From Deroplatys truncata (taxonomy: Eukaryota > Arthropoda > Insecta > Mantodea > Mantidae): a DNA stretch of 64,000 nt. The stretch covers positions 669,444,118 to 669,508,117 of the forward strand of contig CM060990.1 of the NCBI GenBank assembly GCA_030765065.1, in the 5' to 3' direction. Below are positions 11,130 through 23,309 of this stretch, piece after piece; positions within the stretch are counted from its first letter, which is position 1, and each line of letters starts with the position of its first letter. A program made the translations under genes and the position numbers. The notes beneath the pieces were generated by a model that was not told the DNA's origin, did no database searches, and was given only the letters and a program-made list of their open reading frames with translations.

Positions 11130-11480
11130 AGATTATTTATCTCTATAGAAAACATTGAAAATATCCGCACTGCTGCATAAGGCATAACTGAACGTGCCGT
11201 TCCATGTTACTGGCCGCTCGTTTGAGGACTGCTGTGAGTACCAGTAATATCCTGTGTAACTTTGTGCTTCAGATCGTACAATGTCTGGAGCCATGTGGTG
11301 TAAGCACTAACTCAGAGGAAGAAGTCAGATGTTGTCAGATCAGGAGATCTCGTGAGCCGCAGGCCCTTGGAAAAAATCCAGTGGTGAAAGAAACCTTCAA
11401 TAGTGCCATGCATTGTTTTGATGGAAGGCATATTGCGTCATTTTACTAAAATTACCCATGATCCAGCTCTTCATTGTACG
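11130..11480 (-). pseudogene. Possible decayed mariner-like transposase remnant
   Basis: On the minus strand short stretches read TRSPDLTTSDFFL and, upstream, QYAFHQNNAWHY. These resemble the RSPDLTPCDFFLWG and FQQDGA blocks around the second and third catalytic residues of mariner-type DDE transposases. Frameshifts and stops are frequent, and the Asp of the second block reads as Asn. No terminal repeats were identified. A chance resemblance cannot be excluded. Confidence 0.35.
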
Positions 11481-11484
11481 GTGG

Positions 11485-11690
11485 TTCAACAAACTCCAAG
11501 ACAATACCTCGGTACTCTGCAGTGTCCATAGTCTAGTCAAAAAAATGGAACTCCAGGACAATCCGTTGGCACTGAGCGTCAACAGTCTAGTCAAAATATG
11601 TAATTCCAGGACAATTCACCGGTACTCCGAGTCAAAAAATAAAACTCCAGCACAATCAGTCGGTACACTGAGTGTCGGACTATTCTCTGT
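11485..11690 (+). repeat. Degenerate tandem repeat, about four units
   Basis: Units of roughly 40-57 bp begin AACTCCAGGACAATC and continue with a GGTACTCYGAGTGTC-like and TAGTCAAAA segment. Four imperfect copies are visible. Function unknown. Confidence 0.6.
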
Positions 11691-11794
11691 GCGAATATTC
11701 CGCACCAAAACCCCATTTTAACTGAATCAGGTTGCTTCATGAAAGTTTACGGATTTTAGATGGTCCAATAGCGTGAGCCCTGCGAGTTCATATA

Positions 11795-13017
11795 CACTAC
11801 ATGATCAAAAGTATCCGGACACCTGGATGAAAATGACGTACAAGTTCGTGGCGCCCTCCATCGGTAATACTGGAAGTCAATATGGTGTTGGCTCACCCTT
11901 AGCCTTGATGACAGCGTTCACTCGCAAGCATACTTTCAATCAGGTGCTGGAAGGTTTCTTGGGGAATGGCAGCCCATTCTTCACGGAGTGCGGAACTCAG
12001 GAGAGGTATCGATGTAGGTCGGTGAGGCCTGGCACGAAGTCGGCGTTCCAAATCATCCCAAAGTTGTTCTATTGGATTCAAGTAAGAACTCTGTGCAGGC
12101 CAGTCCATTACAGCGATGTTATTGTCGTGTAACCACTCCGCCACAGCCCGTGCAGTATGAACAGGTGCTCGATCATCGTGTTGAAAGATGCAATCGCCAT
12201 CCCCGAATTGCTCTTCAACAGTGGGAAGCAAGAAGGTGCTTAAAATATCAATGCAGGTCTGCGCTGTGATCGTACCACGCAAAACAGCAAGGAGTGCAAG
12301 CCCCCTCCAGGAAAAACACGACCACACCATAACACCACCACCTCGGAATTTCACTGTTGGCACTACACACGCTGGCAGATGACGTTCACCGGGCATTCGC
12401 CATACCCACACCCTGCCATCGGATCGCCACATTGTGTACCGTGATTTGTCACTCCACACAACGTTTTGCCACTGTTCAATTGTGTAACGTTGACGCTCCT
12501 TACACCAAGCGAGGAGTCTTTTGTCATTTTCCTGCGTGATGTGTGGCTTATGAGCAGGTGCTCGACCATGGAATCCAAGGTTTCTCACCTCAGGCCTAAC
12601 TGTCATAGTACCTGGAGTGTATCCTGATGCAGTTTGGAATTGCTGTGTGATCGTCTGGATAGATGCCTGCCTATTACACTTTACGACTCTCTTCAAATGT
12701 CGGCGGTCTCTGTCAGTCAACAGACGAGGTCGGGCAGTACGCTTTTGTGCTGCACATGTCCCTTCACGCTTTCACTTCACTATCACATCAGAAACAGTGG
12801 ACCTAGGGATGTTTAGGAGTGTGGAAATCTCGCGTACAGACTTCTGACACAAGTGACACCCAATCTCCTGACCACGTTCGAAGTCCGTGAGTTCCACGGA
12901 GCGTCCCATTCTGCTGTTTCACGGATAATGAGTACCAGGCAGTAGGTGGCAGCACAATGCACCTAAGATGAAAAACGTATGTTTGTGGGGTGTCCGGATA
13001 CTTTTGATCACATAGTG
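11795..13017 (-). mobile_element. Tc1-like transposon, full length
   Basis: 1,223 bp bounded by TA duplications (11793-11794 and 13018-13019) and inverted repeats of about 29 bp that begin CACTAYRTGATCAAAAGT and end in CCGGACACC. It encodes one transposase on the minus strand. A second, damaged copy lies at 53611-54756. Confidence 0.95.
11899..12909 (-). pseudogene. Tc1-family transposase with one in-frame stop
   Basis: The frame starts MGRSVELTDFERG at 12909 and spans 336 codons, the usual Tc1 size. Near residue 46 a TGA (12772-12774) replaces what is TGG in the second copy (IVKWKREG). The rest is open. The N-terminal helix-turn-helix region (ISTLLNIPRSTVSDVI) recognises the inverted repeats. 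The DD34E blocks are VWSDKS, IFQHDD and LNPIEQLWDDLERR, so the catalytic Asp, Asp and Glu are present, though the residue before LNPIE is Tyr where family members have Asp. It catalyses cut-and-paste transposition at TA. As it stands it is inactive, unless the stop is read through. Confidence 0.92.
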
Positions 13018-13019
13018 TA

Positions 13020-14707
13020 GGTGTATAAACGGAACCTTGCTTCACCCGTGAACTATGTAATTGGCAATATGCTGTGTGTTGCACAGTGAACGCCTGAAAC
13101 CAACTGCGATACTTCGCCCTTATATCCTTATCTACCTCCTGAAAATTATTGACAACTGTAAACCTATGTGGTTTTAAGTGAGCACTGTTTGCAGCTCTCT
13201 GACGCATTAAACAGGTGCACTCGGTCTCCTGAGACAAACGTCTTAATGACTTACGGTTGACCGCTCCAGTGAACCCTGGACGCCCACAACAGCAGTGGGT
13301 ACTCTAGCGAAGGATGTTTGCCTTTTTCACTCACCAGAGATCCAATTATTTCCAGTTTGTTTACCACTACCAGTACCGTTTATTTCCGAGTGATTGCAAG
13401 CATAAAATTTCTCTATTATGACCTTCGAGTAGCTGTAACTGAATTATAGTTCAGTAGTGGTTCACAAGGAAGGGTCGTTAATGTAATGTATAGTCTTATT
13501 TTCACAGCGCCTGGATGAAAATATGGAAAACAGCTGCTAACAATAAAAGCCCACAATGAGAAATAAAGAAAACGCATTTGCAGATCTCTTCAGAGGGAAT
13601 AAAACCTCCCAAATAACCTGCTTAATTTGATGTTAAACTTGGTCATTGGGTGTAATTCTTGCCGAAAAAATAAACACGTGTGTTAGTTCCATATAAATCT
13701 GTATTTTACCGAGATTTCGTCCATTGCCACGATTAAAATTGGCGTGTTTGTTTGCACAACCTTTTCATACTTATAATACTATTCCTGGTGAAGTTTTATA
13801 CAGCTTTCAAGCTTTTGGAGGTTGGTTACAGATGCTAATTTTCACAATCCTTTTCATTTCACTGTTCAGAATGTTTAATCTCTATTTTTCTTTCTTAGAG
13901 ATGGAATCTAAATGCTTATTTAAAGTAATGTCAGGATATATCTTTGATAACTGTTATATCACGTTTTAATAGCTAGTCTCTTCTATATATCAAGATTTCA
14001 AGTTGTTATCTTATTATTAACAGAAATCCAATTTTAGATTATCAAGGTTGAAGTTCGTTTATACCCTGAGTTATAAAATACATTACGTGAATAAAGATAC
14101 CAACGTGGAATGTATAAGATAAAAATAAAACATCTCCAGTGCTAACCAGGTTATTGATGACCCAATTGGAACAAAGTGATAAACACTTTCAAGAGCATAC
14201 TCTCTCAAGTAGGAATTCAGAGAAATTAAATAGGCAGTTATGGAACCAGTAATGCTGAGCCAGATATAGATGAACATAAAAAGAAATTCATTTACATAAA
14301 TTTCAGAATTAGACTTAATTGAACATGGAAATTCCATCCCGCACAATTAGTGTAAAACAAAATTTCCTGGAAACTCAAGACCACATTACAAGTAAAAGAA
14401 GAAGCAGTTATCTCCAGACATCTAAAAACTGTAAAGGCTGAAAACATTTGCAGATGCCCAATATCTAATATGGAGGAAGCCACAATGCAATATAACCTCA
14501 ATTGAATCAATCGTTTGCAAGTGGATCTTCGGAATAAGCCAATAGACGTCTTTTAAACACTTCAAGGATACCATTTAAGGATGAAATAGTTAAGTGCTGA
14601 TATAGCTTTTTCGTATTTTAAAGAATATATTACAAACATTTGGGGTCAAAATTTATATTTTATATAGTATAACACTTTAGGAAAGCTTTAAGCTAATAAT
14701 GTTAATA
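13020..14707. other. Unassigned, no gene seen
   Basis: AT-rich sequence with frames up to 144 codons; the longest, at the Tc1 edge, runs into the transposon and is a shadow. No domain or repeat was recognised. Confidence 0.3.
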
Positions 14708-15117
14708 TGTAACAAATGAGAACACCAGTTAGTACTAAAACACACTTTATTTGCCACCAGACACTCAACACAGCTGAACTGCACGACTCAAAACTGACTA
14801 CTGAGTTACAACTCTATCCACTTTCACTATCACTTCTAACGGAGCTCAACGCTCGACTCAATTAAACACTGGACTAGTCCTGTAACCAGCAGTCCCTTAT
14901 ATAAGTCTCGCATACAAACCGGAACTTTCTAGAACAAGAACCTACCAGAAAGGGCCAAAAGGAATCCTCTGGAGCGTGGAAGTGGCATACAGTGACTCCT
15001 GTTCCAAACACGCATTACTCTAGAGAAGTAGCGACCATTAGCCTAACACGCGGCAGGTAAATGGACCGGGAGGCGCTCGCACCGCCGGTCCGCGGGAACT
15101 TAGTGCGCGCTGTTACA
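14708..15117 (-). mobile_element. Solo LTR, gypsy-like ends
   Basis: 410 bp bounded by TGTAACA and TGTTACA, the terminal inverted repeat typical of LTRs. Read on the minus strand it has a GC-rich start, a heat-shock element, TATATAAGG (14897-14904), a leader and AATAAAGTG near 14748. No matching flanking duplication was found, so the insertion is old or the ends are slightly off. Confidence 0.7.
14897..14934 (-). promoter_or_regulatory. Heat-shock element and TATA box in the 14.7-kb LTR
   Basis: GAA-ct-TTC-ta-GAA at 14922-14934 is a three-pentamer heat-shock element, with a further GAA three bases on. It is 17 bp upstream, in the minus-strand sense, of TATATAA. The design matches LTR family H, although the surrounding sequence is not obviously homologous. 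Confidence 0.6.
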
Positions 15118-15767
15118 ACATTTTTTAAGTTAGCTAATGCTTTCAACTACATCTTCTGATTTTATTACACAGCCTCAAATGCTATTTAAGACAGAAACAT
15201 AATATTTTGTGTGTTTATTTGAGAATAAATGTTTGTAAACCATAGCATCTTCTTCTTTTCCTTCTCCTGTCTTCATCTTCATTATCCGTATTAGGCACCT
15301 TTGTCTGTTTCTTGATTTCCCCCTACTTCGTTTTCGTTTTCCTTTTGGGTGTATTTTAATGTTATTTTGGGGTATTTTGTCATCCAACATTTACTTAAAT
15401 ATTTCGTGCATGTGTTTGTTTTCTGTAAGTTTTTATTTTATACTATGTATGTTTAATGCTTCCCTTATGTCTATATTTTCTATTCAAAACTCAGTAACAA
15501 TCCATTATTGTGAATTATAACTCAAAATTATAGCTATTCTTACAGAAGCTATGAGTTTTCATTTAGAACGGTTTTGATTGCAAATAAACAAAAAATATAC
15601 ACCAAAATAACTATATCAGCAGTGACAATAGTATAATTTTAAAATGATGCTGTTTAAAAGAAGCAATTGAATCCCTGAAGGCAAATTATGTTTCAATTGC
15701 GTGCTTCAATGTGGTTATAATGAACCATTTTTCAATTGGCATTCATTGCCAATTGTGTAAAAGATTA
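15118..15767. other. Unassigned, no gene seen
   Basis: AT-rich. A short inverted repeat around AATTGGCATTCATTGCCAATT (15734-15754) is a local hairpin. No coding signal. Confidence 0.35.
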
Positions 15768-15771
15768 ACCC

Positions 15772-16572
15772 TGTCGCGGTAACTTTCGTGTTATCTTATT
15801 TGCTGAGCGCCTGTTATTATTTTACTATTTTGAATTTTGGGTTCTTTGTCCTCCGGCTAGCTATCATTACTCAGTCGAGCAAATCTCTTGAACAGGGTGT
15901 GTAAACGGAAAGGAGTAGTTACTAAAAGATAACACTGATAAAAGAATTTGTTTTTACACTTTTATTGCCGTCACATTTTATTAATTACATATATATTACT
16001 CTTGACACACGCCTGACTTAAACTGTTATATTTTCGAATGTAACTATAATCACTTATTTGCCGCACATTATTAATTCGCGTATTTCACATTTTATAACTA
16101 ACTTTACGAAGCGAGAGATTCTGTAGAACTGTGCGACATGTAACCCGTGAATGATTCTGTTAAAACTGCGCGATACCTGTCTCTGGCTTCAGAATTTATA
16201 CTCCCTCACCCCGATATGCCTAAAAATTATAACAGTGCTGCTATTGGTTAATAAAGCGCGCCAACATTAGCGTCTATTTTTATATCCAATCAAAATTACG
16301 AACACATATGCTCTAGGGAAGATATTCCCTCCATTTCTAAAGAAAGGCACGCTACTCTTACGTCATTTGTTTGTTTCTTCTAATTGATAAACAACTCACC
16401 CTCTCGTTTCATTGTTATCCGCTCCTATTGTCAGTTTCAGTGAGGTTTGTAAACTTATTTCCTAACAATGCTTATAATTAACAAACATCTTAAATCATTG
16501 TCATACAATAATATTAATTTACACTACAATCACTCTGGCATTCACAGTGTTGTGATATAAAATACTGCCTCA
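15772..16572 (-). mobile_element. LTR family F, copy 1
   Basis: 801 bp with a perfect 4-bp duplication ACCC at 15768-15771 and 16573-16576. On the minus strand it starts TGAGGCAGTATTTTATATC and ends TTACCGCGACA. It holds a CCAAT box (AACCAATAGCAGC), a TATA-like region before AAGCCAGAGACAGG, and an AATAAAAGTG signal. A second copy is at 46782-47642 in the opposite orientation. Its first dozen bases equal those of family A. Confidence 0.85.
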
Positions 16573-16576
16573 ACCC

Positions 16577-17349
16577 AGAGTTATTAGCTATTCCTGAACA
16601 TAAGATGCGTTATAAATTAATAATTCTGACCGCAGCTTCTTGCATATCTGCTTTTTGAAATATGGGTAAATTGATTCAAACATCTGCATTACATAACATC
16701 AAGTCTCTATAAGGAAAACCTGAAACACAAGTGCATGATTGCATTAATTAAAATAGTTACCGATCTGTGAATGTTATAATTTCCAAGGTACTGTACTGAG
16801 ATGCTTGAAGTATAAGGAAGCCTGGTTGCAAAATTTGGTACATATAAACCATTCCTTAATTATGCATCTTTAAAACACAAATTTCAGACTTATGTTTCAT
16901 ATTGAGTTAGAAAATAGGTTTCATTAAAATATGTATATTTAAATGAATTGTTTTTTAAAAAGTAACTTTTGTTCACCGTTGAGTTTCTGTTTTTGCAAAA
17001 TATATATTTATTAAACTTGGGTGAGCATGTTGGCCTAAGACATTTATCTCATACTAAGCACTACTTACGTCAAGTTTTACTTACCATTATTGGGCAAAGT
17101 ATTTCGGAATTTTCACTCTAATTAGTTAAATGTAGATTTTTTCTTAAAAGCTTTTAACTTGGAAAGCTATGAACACATCTGCCACAAATTTTGTAAAACA
17201 CTTCAACAAATTTTGTAAAAAATGTAAGACCACACCCTCCGCTCCTCACGTAAGTCCCTCATTTTCAATGAGATATGCAAAATACTTACACGAAACCCCT
17301 TCTAGAGAATCGGACATAATAATAATAATAATTTAAAAGCCGAAATTGT
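16577..17349. other. Unassigned, no gene seen
   Basis: AT-rich, with a short AAT microsatellite near 17317-17333. Nothing else was recognised. Confidence 0.35.
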
Positions 17350-17945
17350 AATTTTTGGATACTTTTGCTCAAATGTCAACGATCGGTTTCCCCTTTTTTT
17401 CTGATGATTCGGAGGGGATTCGGCACTGCTTCAGTGAGGATGTTGCACCTATGCCCCCACAAGGGGACGCCCCCGGGAGGGAGAAGGATGTGGGAGGAGA
17501 CATCGAGCAGCCGGAACCAGGAGTGACGGCACAGCAACCACAAGATCCCTATATTATCCAGTTTGAGACGTCCCTGCAGCCAGACAAGCAGACCGCCCCC
17601 CATACACACACAGAGCGTCCAATAATCTGCTCCGAAGCCGAGGGATGGAGAAGGTTCCACAGAAGTCATTCTTTTTCGCTGCCACGCCGCACCAAAACAC
17701 CAACGCACACACTTCCAACCCTGAAGCAGACCTAACGGGGTAAAGGATGAATGAAATGATGAACAGAACGAAATAGAGGGACAGGACGATCGTGGGCTGA
17801 AAGAATCCTCTCCAGCATTTGCCTGGTGACCCGGAAAAATCCGCGAAAAATGGGTAAGAGTGGTCGGTCGACTGGAACCGAACCCGCGACCACGAATGCA
17901 ACTCTCACGCGTTACCACGGCGCTACCTCGCTCGGTATTGGTTCC
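17350..17945 (-). mobile_element. tRNA-headed SINE with long GC-rich body
   Basis: On the minus strand the head at about 17870-17945 reads GAGGTAGCGCCGTGG...GCGGGTTCGGTTCC, matching pol III boxes A and B. The GC-rich body has blocks also seen in the SINE at 55346 (CCTCCCGGGGGCG). Frames of 126 and 194 codons across it are by-products of high GC. The distal end is approximate. Confidence 0.6.
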
Positions 17946-19699
17946 CCTTAATACAAACAAAAACGAGAAAGGAGATAAAAGGAATTAAGTTTACATGATT
18001 TCCATAGGTAACGAAAGATATGGAAGTATGTTCATCTGTACTTGGCTTTGAAAAGTTTTCTGTGTTTAAGTGTTTTACTATGTTCATTTCTTTTCCTGTG
18101 AGAAAGAAAATATATGGGTATTTGGGTATTGTTAATCGGATTTAAATGAGGCGACCTACTAAGTTAAAACGTTTATCCGTTAATTTTGCAGCCCAGAGTG
18201 ACAGCAAGCAGTTTGTTTCAGTACCTTGAGGGATTTGTTTTTCTTTCTGGTACAGAAATATCCAATATACGCTTTCAATCTCTCAATCTCAACGCCCCCT
18301 TCTTTCGTATTCCATTTACGTGAGGCGCGGAAATGTTATATCTGAAAGGCTTTTAATACTCTTTTTCAGAAGACACAAAATATTACTCGCGTTGTTACAG
18401 CTATATCTTTCGCCGTTCCCTTTGCCCGAGAAAAAACAGCGCTTTCAATGCGACAATTCCCCTTTCTGTAGCACCCATTCTGAGCGCCTGCACCGTAATG
18501 CCATATATTCAAATCGACTTGGCTTTAACATAGGTTATAATAGAGTTTTGATGCCTGGGCTTGCTCCTCTGAAACCGAGATCACTATTTTTTTCTTATTT
18601 ATAGCCACACAAAAATGACATTTTCCTGCTGTAAAGTGACCTACCTCCCCCTCCCGCCCACACTGAAAGTGAAACAAGAGGGAAAGGGAGGAGGTCATGA
18701 AATGATACGCCCCTAAAGCCCAATGCTACTTGGTTGTGGATTTCTGGTTCGAAAACCCATTATTTTGAAGTTGGTTTATTTCCCAGGTTTGCGATAAGAG
18801 TGGGACGCTGTTTTAATAGCATATGGGGGCATACATCTACCTACTGCTCTCTCAAGTCCGGTGTTACAACCGCGTGGGGTCACCCTACTGAAATTACCAG
18901 ATCTGGCTCTCAACGTTTCCATTTTCTCAGGAGCGTGACAGCATCCACTTTATGGCTCCTGGTTTCTCCTGCAGAATATTGAAAAATAAGCATTATTCAC
19001 TTTCGAAATCTCAAGCGAGACAAGGATAATATTTACTAGTTCGTTACTTGGATAAAATTGCCAGGAGAAACTTATAGTGTGTGTCAAACTCACTCCCTTA
19101 ATAAAAACTGTATGAGTAAGCTTAACAGTAAAAGATTAAACATCATATTCTTCCGTGTTTCACTTAGTTTAATTATGTGAATTTCATTATAACGGAAATT
19201 CTTACTTCTTAGAATATGCTTTAATGAACATCATAAATGAATGCAAGAAATTAATAAAAAAAATCTGATGTGTTAAACTCACATGACTTTCTCTACTCTT
19301 GTACAAACTATTTTTACAAACTCTTATTCTCCATCTATTTCATATTAATCAAGATAAACATTTGCAGAACCGATCTTTTGACATGCAAAGAGAACTACAT
19401 TTTACACATAGCGACCAGTTCTAAAAATATTTGACTATCGCTAAGGCCTACTATGTTCCCCTTGTTTTGTATTTGCAAGGCCAATATAGAAATACAGTAT
19501 CCTTTAAGCATATACATATCTCTTAATAACTGGTTGCTAGGTGCAGGACCATTCTCTTTGCCACAGATTAATACTCTTTGCATACCCATGACAAAAATGA
19601 ATAACGAATTCCCAATTGTGAAAATAAGTATTGAAAAATTTAAGAGAATAACAAGCAATATCTCGAAAATGGTTCACTCAAAAAAAATGTATATGACAT
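17946..19699. other. Unassigned, no gene seen
   Basis: Mixed composition with short frames only. The stretch at 18730-18960 is GC-richer, but I recognise no domain or repeat. Confidence 0.3.
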
Positions 19700-20215
19700 A
19701 AATTGTGTATTTTAACGCGATCTACATTTTTGTATAGTAAAGGTTTGTCTATCTCTTATGGTTTACCAGTTATGCAAAAGTCCTTCATAATGAAGAATAC
19801 TTTTGGAGACATTCGCAGAAAATTTGAGATATACATTTCATTTGTCATGAAAATATCTTAAACATATGATTTTTAATCAAAATCGTTAGAGCCATTTTTG
19901 AGAAATTAGAATTTTCGAAAAATGTTCCATGTAAAAAGTAATCTGGGGTGGGGGGATTTTCTTGAAAAGTTTCGTGTCGCATCTCTGGAAGATACTGAAC
20001 CTAAATACCAAGTTTGGTGTTTATCCAACTGTTCGTTTCTGAGCTATGCTGTTCATAGACACACAGGGACACAAAACACACACACGGACATGTTTCCAAA
20101 AATGCTCTTTTTTGGATTCAGGGTGTCTCATAACGCATATTTCCGGTGAAATCGCGGTATCGAATTTTTGGGTGGAATACAATACTTCCCCTACTTACTA
20201 TACGTAATAGAGAAA
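19700..20215 (+). repeat. Dispersed repeat, unclassified
   Basis: It contains the block CGGTGAAATCGCGGTATCGA followed by GAATACAATACTTCC, and an AC-rich stretch. A related, shorter piece occurs at 26985-27095. It is probably the 3' part of an interspersed element; class not established. Confidence 0.45.
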
Positions 20216-21221
20216 GTAAAAATCTCCTTTATTCGCAGGCGTGATTTGAACTTCCGACATTACCATGATTTTCTAGCGGTACTAGAGCACGTTAACAACG
20301 AGCAACACCGTAGCCCTAATCAGAGTGCTGGTGAATGCGGTGTCAGCACCTGCATTTCGCATCGTTTGCAAAATGAAGGGATGCGTAGTTACCAATCCGC
20401 AGGATGAGAAGACTCACGCGGTATATATAATGTTTAGTCTTATTCGAGATAACATTTAGTTCAGTGATGTACGTACAGCAGATTTAAAAATAAATAAAGG
20501 GAGAAAAACTTTAGAATATTACAAGAAAACTAAAAACTAAGTCATATGTTTAGAAAGTTGGACAATGCTTTAAAAGTTTCTGAATTCTCGGTCTCAAAAC
20601 CTAGCAGCTCTACATGGTATAGGAGCTGTATTTGATCAAAGCCACATGGATGACCCACACGTGTATTATGGATGCACTGTAATGAGTGCCAAAACTTTTA
20701 TTGTGATATGGTAAGTATCTTGAAGTTCGTGATTTTATAATTCCGTTCCTGTTCTATCCTTGAGATTCCCTAATAAATAGTATGATAGTTCTGGACAAAT
20801 GTAGTTGATAAAATGCACCTGAAGTTGGTTTCGGATCGGCAAGCCAGCGTTTCATTTCTGACTTTTGCATTTCCTTGAGCATATATTTGGTGAACAGCTG
20901 TTACTGTTGAATATGTAAGCGGCAACATGATGCAATTCTGGAAAGCACTTAGGAGAGCAGTTCTGAAATGAAAGGCCCGCCGGACCGCGAAGAGTCAAAC
21001 GCGGGCGGCAAGCAGAAAGGGAGAGTCATGCCTAATTATTTTTCTATTTAAATTTAAAACTACGCCACAGCTCCTGCCTTACTCCTGTATGTAATTTCTC
21101 TCCGTCTGCACTGTGCATAGGGTGAGCAAGAAATCCCAAAAGCATAGATGCAGGAAGATACGGCGTATGTGAAGAAAATCACATATGACGCTATAATATC
21201 TTTATTTTGTATCGAAAATTA
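20216..21221. other. Unassigned, no gene seen
   Basis: No recognisable coding region or repeat. The frames present are short. Confidence 0.3.
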
Positions 21222-21512
21222 AATTAAATTGAGTTTCATTTATGGACGCTCTTTAACTGCTGTGGTCCTTAGCGTCCCAATCTATATTGGGCATGAAAGA
21301 TCGGTAATTTTTCTCAGAGGTCTCTTTATCAGGCTTGAGGTTCTTTTACGTGCAGTAAATCTACGACACGGGACCACTGGTTTTACTTCCCTTCCGAAGG
21401 AAGCCATGCTAAGGATTTTTACGCCCGAAAAATCCACTGCCCTCCGCCGGGTTTCAACCCTCGACCTCGGGAACTAGAGGCTAGCATGGCAACCACTACA
21501 CCACGCCGGACG
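21222..21512 (-). mobile_element. SINE family 2, full-length copy
   Basis: Minus-strand copy whose head at the right has GTCGTCCGGCGTGGTGTAGTG and box B GGTTGAAACCC. The body ends in the family signature GGACGCTCTTTAAC read in reverse and an AATTTAATTT tail. Related copies are at 27548, 30897, 33342 and 44135. No clear duplication was found. Confidence 0.85.
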
Positions 21513-23015
21513 ACATTTTTCATCGGAAATGACATTCATAAGGAGTATTCTTTCCACGTCTCCTTCTCTTAAAAGCATTACTTTCGCTTTCGGATATAAC
21601 TATGGCTTGAACTTGGTAATTCATAGGTATATTTGAACCCAGTAGCCACAGATTTACTAGTAAGCAAGAGTTTTTACGGTCTCGCGTCAGCCTATCGGGG
21701 CTAGGTTTAGATGGTATAAGCAGACAGCGCTAGGAATTAATATTCAATAATAAACAAATAAAATAAACACGTGTGCACGTATTCACCAAGGATAGCAATG
21801 CAGCGTAGCAATCAGGCTAAGGAATGAGAGACAGCAGTGTATTGTACCTCTAGTAACAAGCGGATTTTACACGATCTCACAGGTAAACAACATATGCCAC
21901 CTCACTCTACCCTACTCGACATGCAGTAAACTTCACTTCACTCTTAAGTTGTCCTGTATCTTTAGTCTGGTGACAATGAATATAACAGGAAATATAGTAT
22001 TTAAGGTCAATCATATTAAACGATTGATTGCAGCTATTTAAATATAATTTATGTTTAAAAATTCACGTAATATTTTAGCAAGAATTGTAACTTGTAAAGA
22101 GGGGCAAAAGATTTGGGATTCTGAGAATTATCCAGCCATTGTGCATAGGCAAAAGGGAGAAAGAATGACGCGTCAGTATTAAGAAAAAGTCCTAAACCGG
22201 GATGCGGAGCATAACTGAGATATAAAGGCGTGTGTCGACACGCCTACTTGATTGAGCAGTCAGCATTGATAACTCAGTCCTGCTCTCACGTATTCAGCTC
22301 ACTGGACTCGCGGCGATGTAAACTACAGTAAGTGTTCTTAATTCATCTAGTATGATATTAATTGCTTGAAAGCAACGTTCCAAATACGCAAATGCTTATT
22401 CGTGCAACACTAATAAAGCTTGTCTTCGCGTAGCGTAGTTTCATACTTTGTTTGACTGGATTCCGGCAAATAAAAATTTTAGCATTAAAGGCAATGAAAG
22501 TGTCACTATTTCCAAATTGCTCACGCCCACGAAATGAATTAGCTCGAGGCAAACGACAACACTAGTAAAACAATCAGCAACCGTTACGAAGTCTAGCTCG
22601 ACAGTCGATTCGGGCTTATACTAACAAATTTATTTGTGTTTATGTTTCGATCAGCCATTTGTAATTAATTTTAGAAGTACATTACCAATATAAAATTTGA
22701 ATATTCGGAGTCAAGAGAGTAAAGTTCAATATACGGGCTGGTTGGTCTGCACTAATGGAAACTGCTCTTCCAGAGGTTTCAACCACTTTTACAGCATTCG
22801 TCTTCAGTACCGAGTCGACTGTTCTAAGCAGCACAAGGTAGCAACTGAGTCAAGTCACTCACTACCTTGTTATGCCTTAGGACAGCCAACCCACTACTGA
22901 ACATGGCCACCAAAGAAGTCATCCAAATACTGGAAGAGCAATCTCCGATAGATCAGGGCCAAAAACCCGGAAATCTAAATCTACTCTGCATTATAAATAC
23001 GTGAATTTTCTCAGA
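21513..23015. other. Unassigned; possible isolated core promoter
   Basis: Mostly AT-rich sequence without genes. Near 22221 a TATAAAGG is followed by TCGACACG and, about 35 bp on, GCAGTCAGCATTG, which looks like a TATA box plus initiator. No frame follows, so this may be part of an LTR or chance. Confidence 0.3.
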
Positions 23016-23017
23016 AT

Positions 23018-23300
23018 ACCGACATGGATGACCGAGGTCGTTAAGACATAGACTTGCGAGCGGGATGTCCGCGGTTCAAATCCTGTCAGGATCGTCCTAC
23101 CTGACTAAGGTTTTCCATGCTTTCCTCAGTCTTCATAATGGGCAAATGCTGGGGAGGTACACTCGCTTCCATTTATACCATCACCGCAGCTCTGGGAGGC
23201 ATTCTACTGGCCAGGTGGAGTATATGCTTACAGCAAGGAAGACATGTGTGTATCTGTTCACCTTTTTGCGCACGCAGTGCACAATTCTAGATTATTCACA
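23018..23300 (+). mobile_element. tRNA-derived SINE, family 3
   Basis: The head GATGACCGAGGTCGTTAAG carries box A, and GCGGTTCAAATCCTG is box B. A body with the common arthropod SINE block AAGGTTTTCCATGCTTTCCTC follows. Its 3' end abuts the solo LTR at 23310. Confidence 0.65.
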
Positions 23301-23309
23301 TATGAATAT

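Noticed and set aside
12072-12847. Plus-strand frames across the Tc1 element
   Set aside because: Antisense to the Tc1 transposase; the catalytic blocks are on the minus strand.
17355-17960. Protein genes of 126 and 194 codons
   Set aside because: Opposite-strand frames across a GC-rich SINE body; the low stop density follows from composition and no domain is seen.
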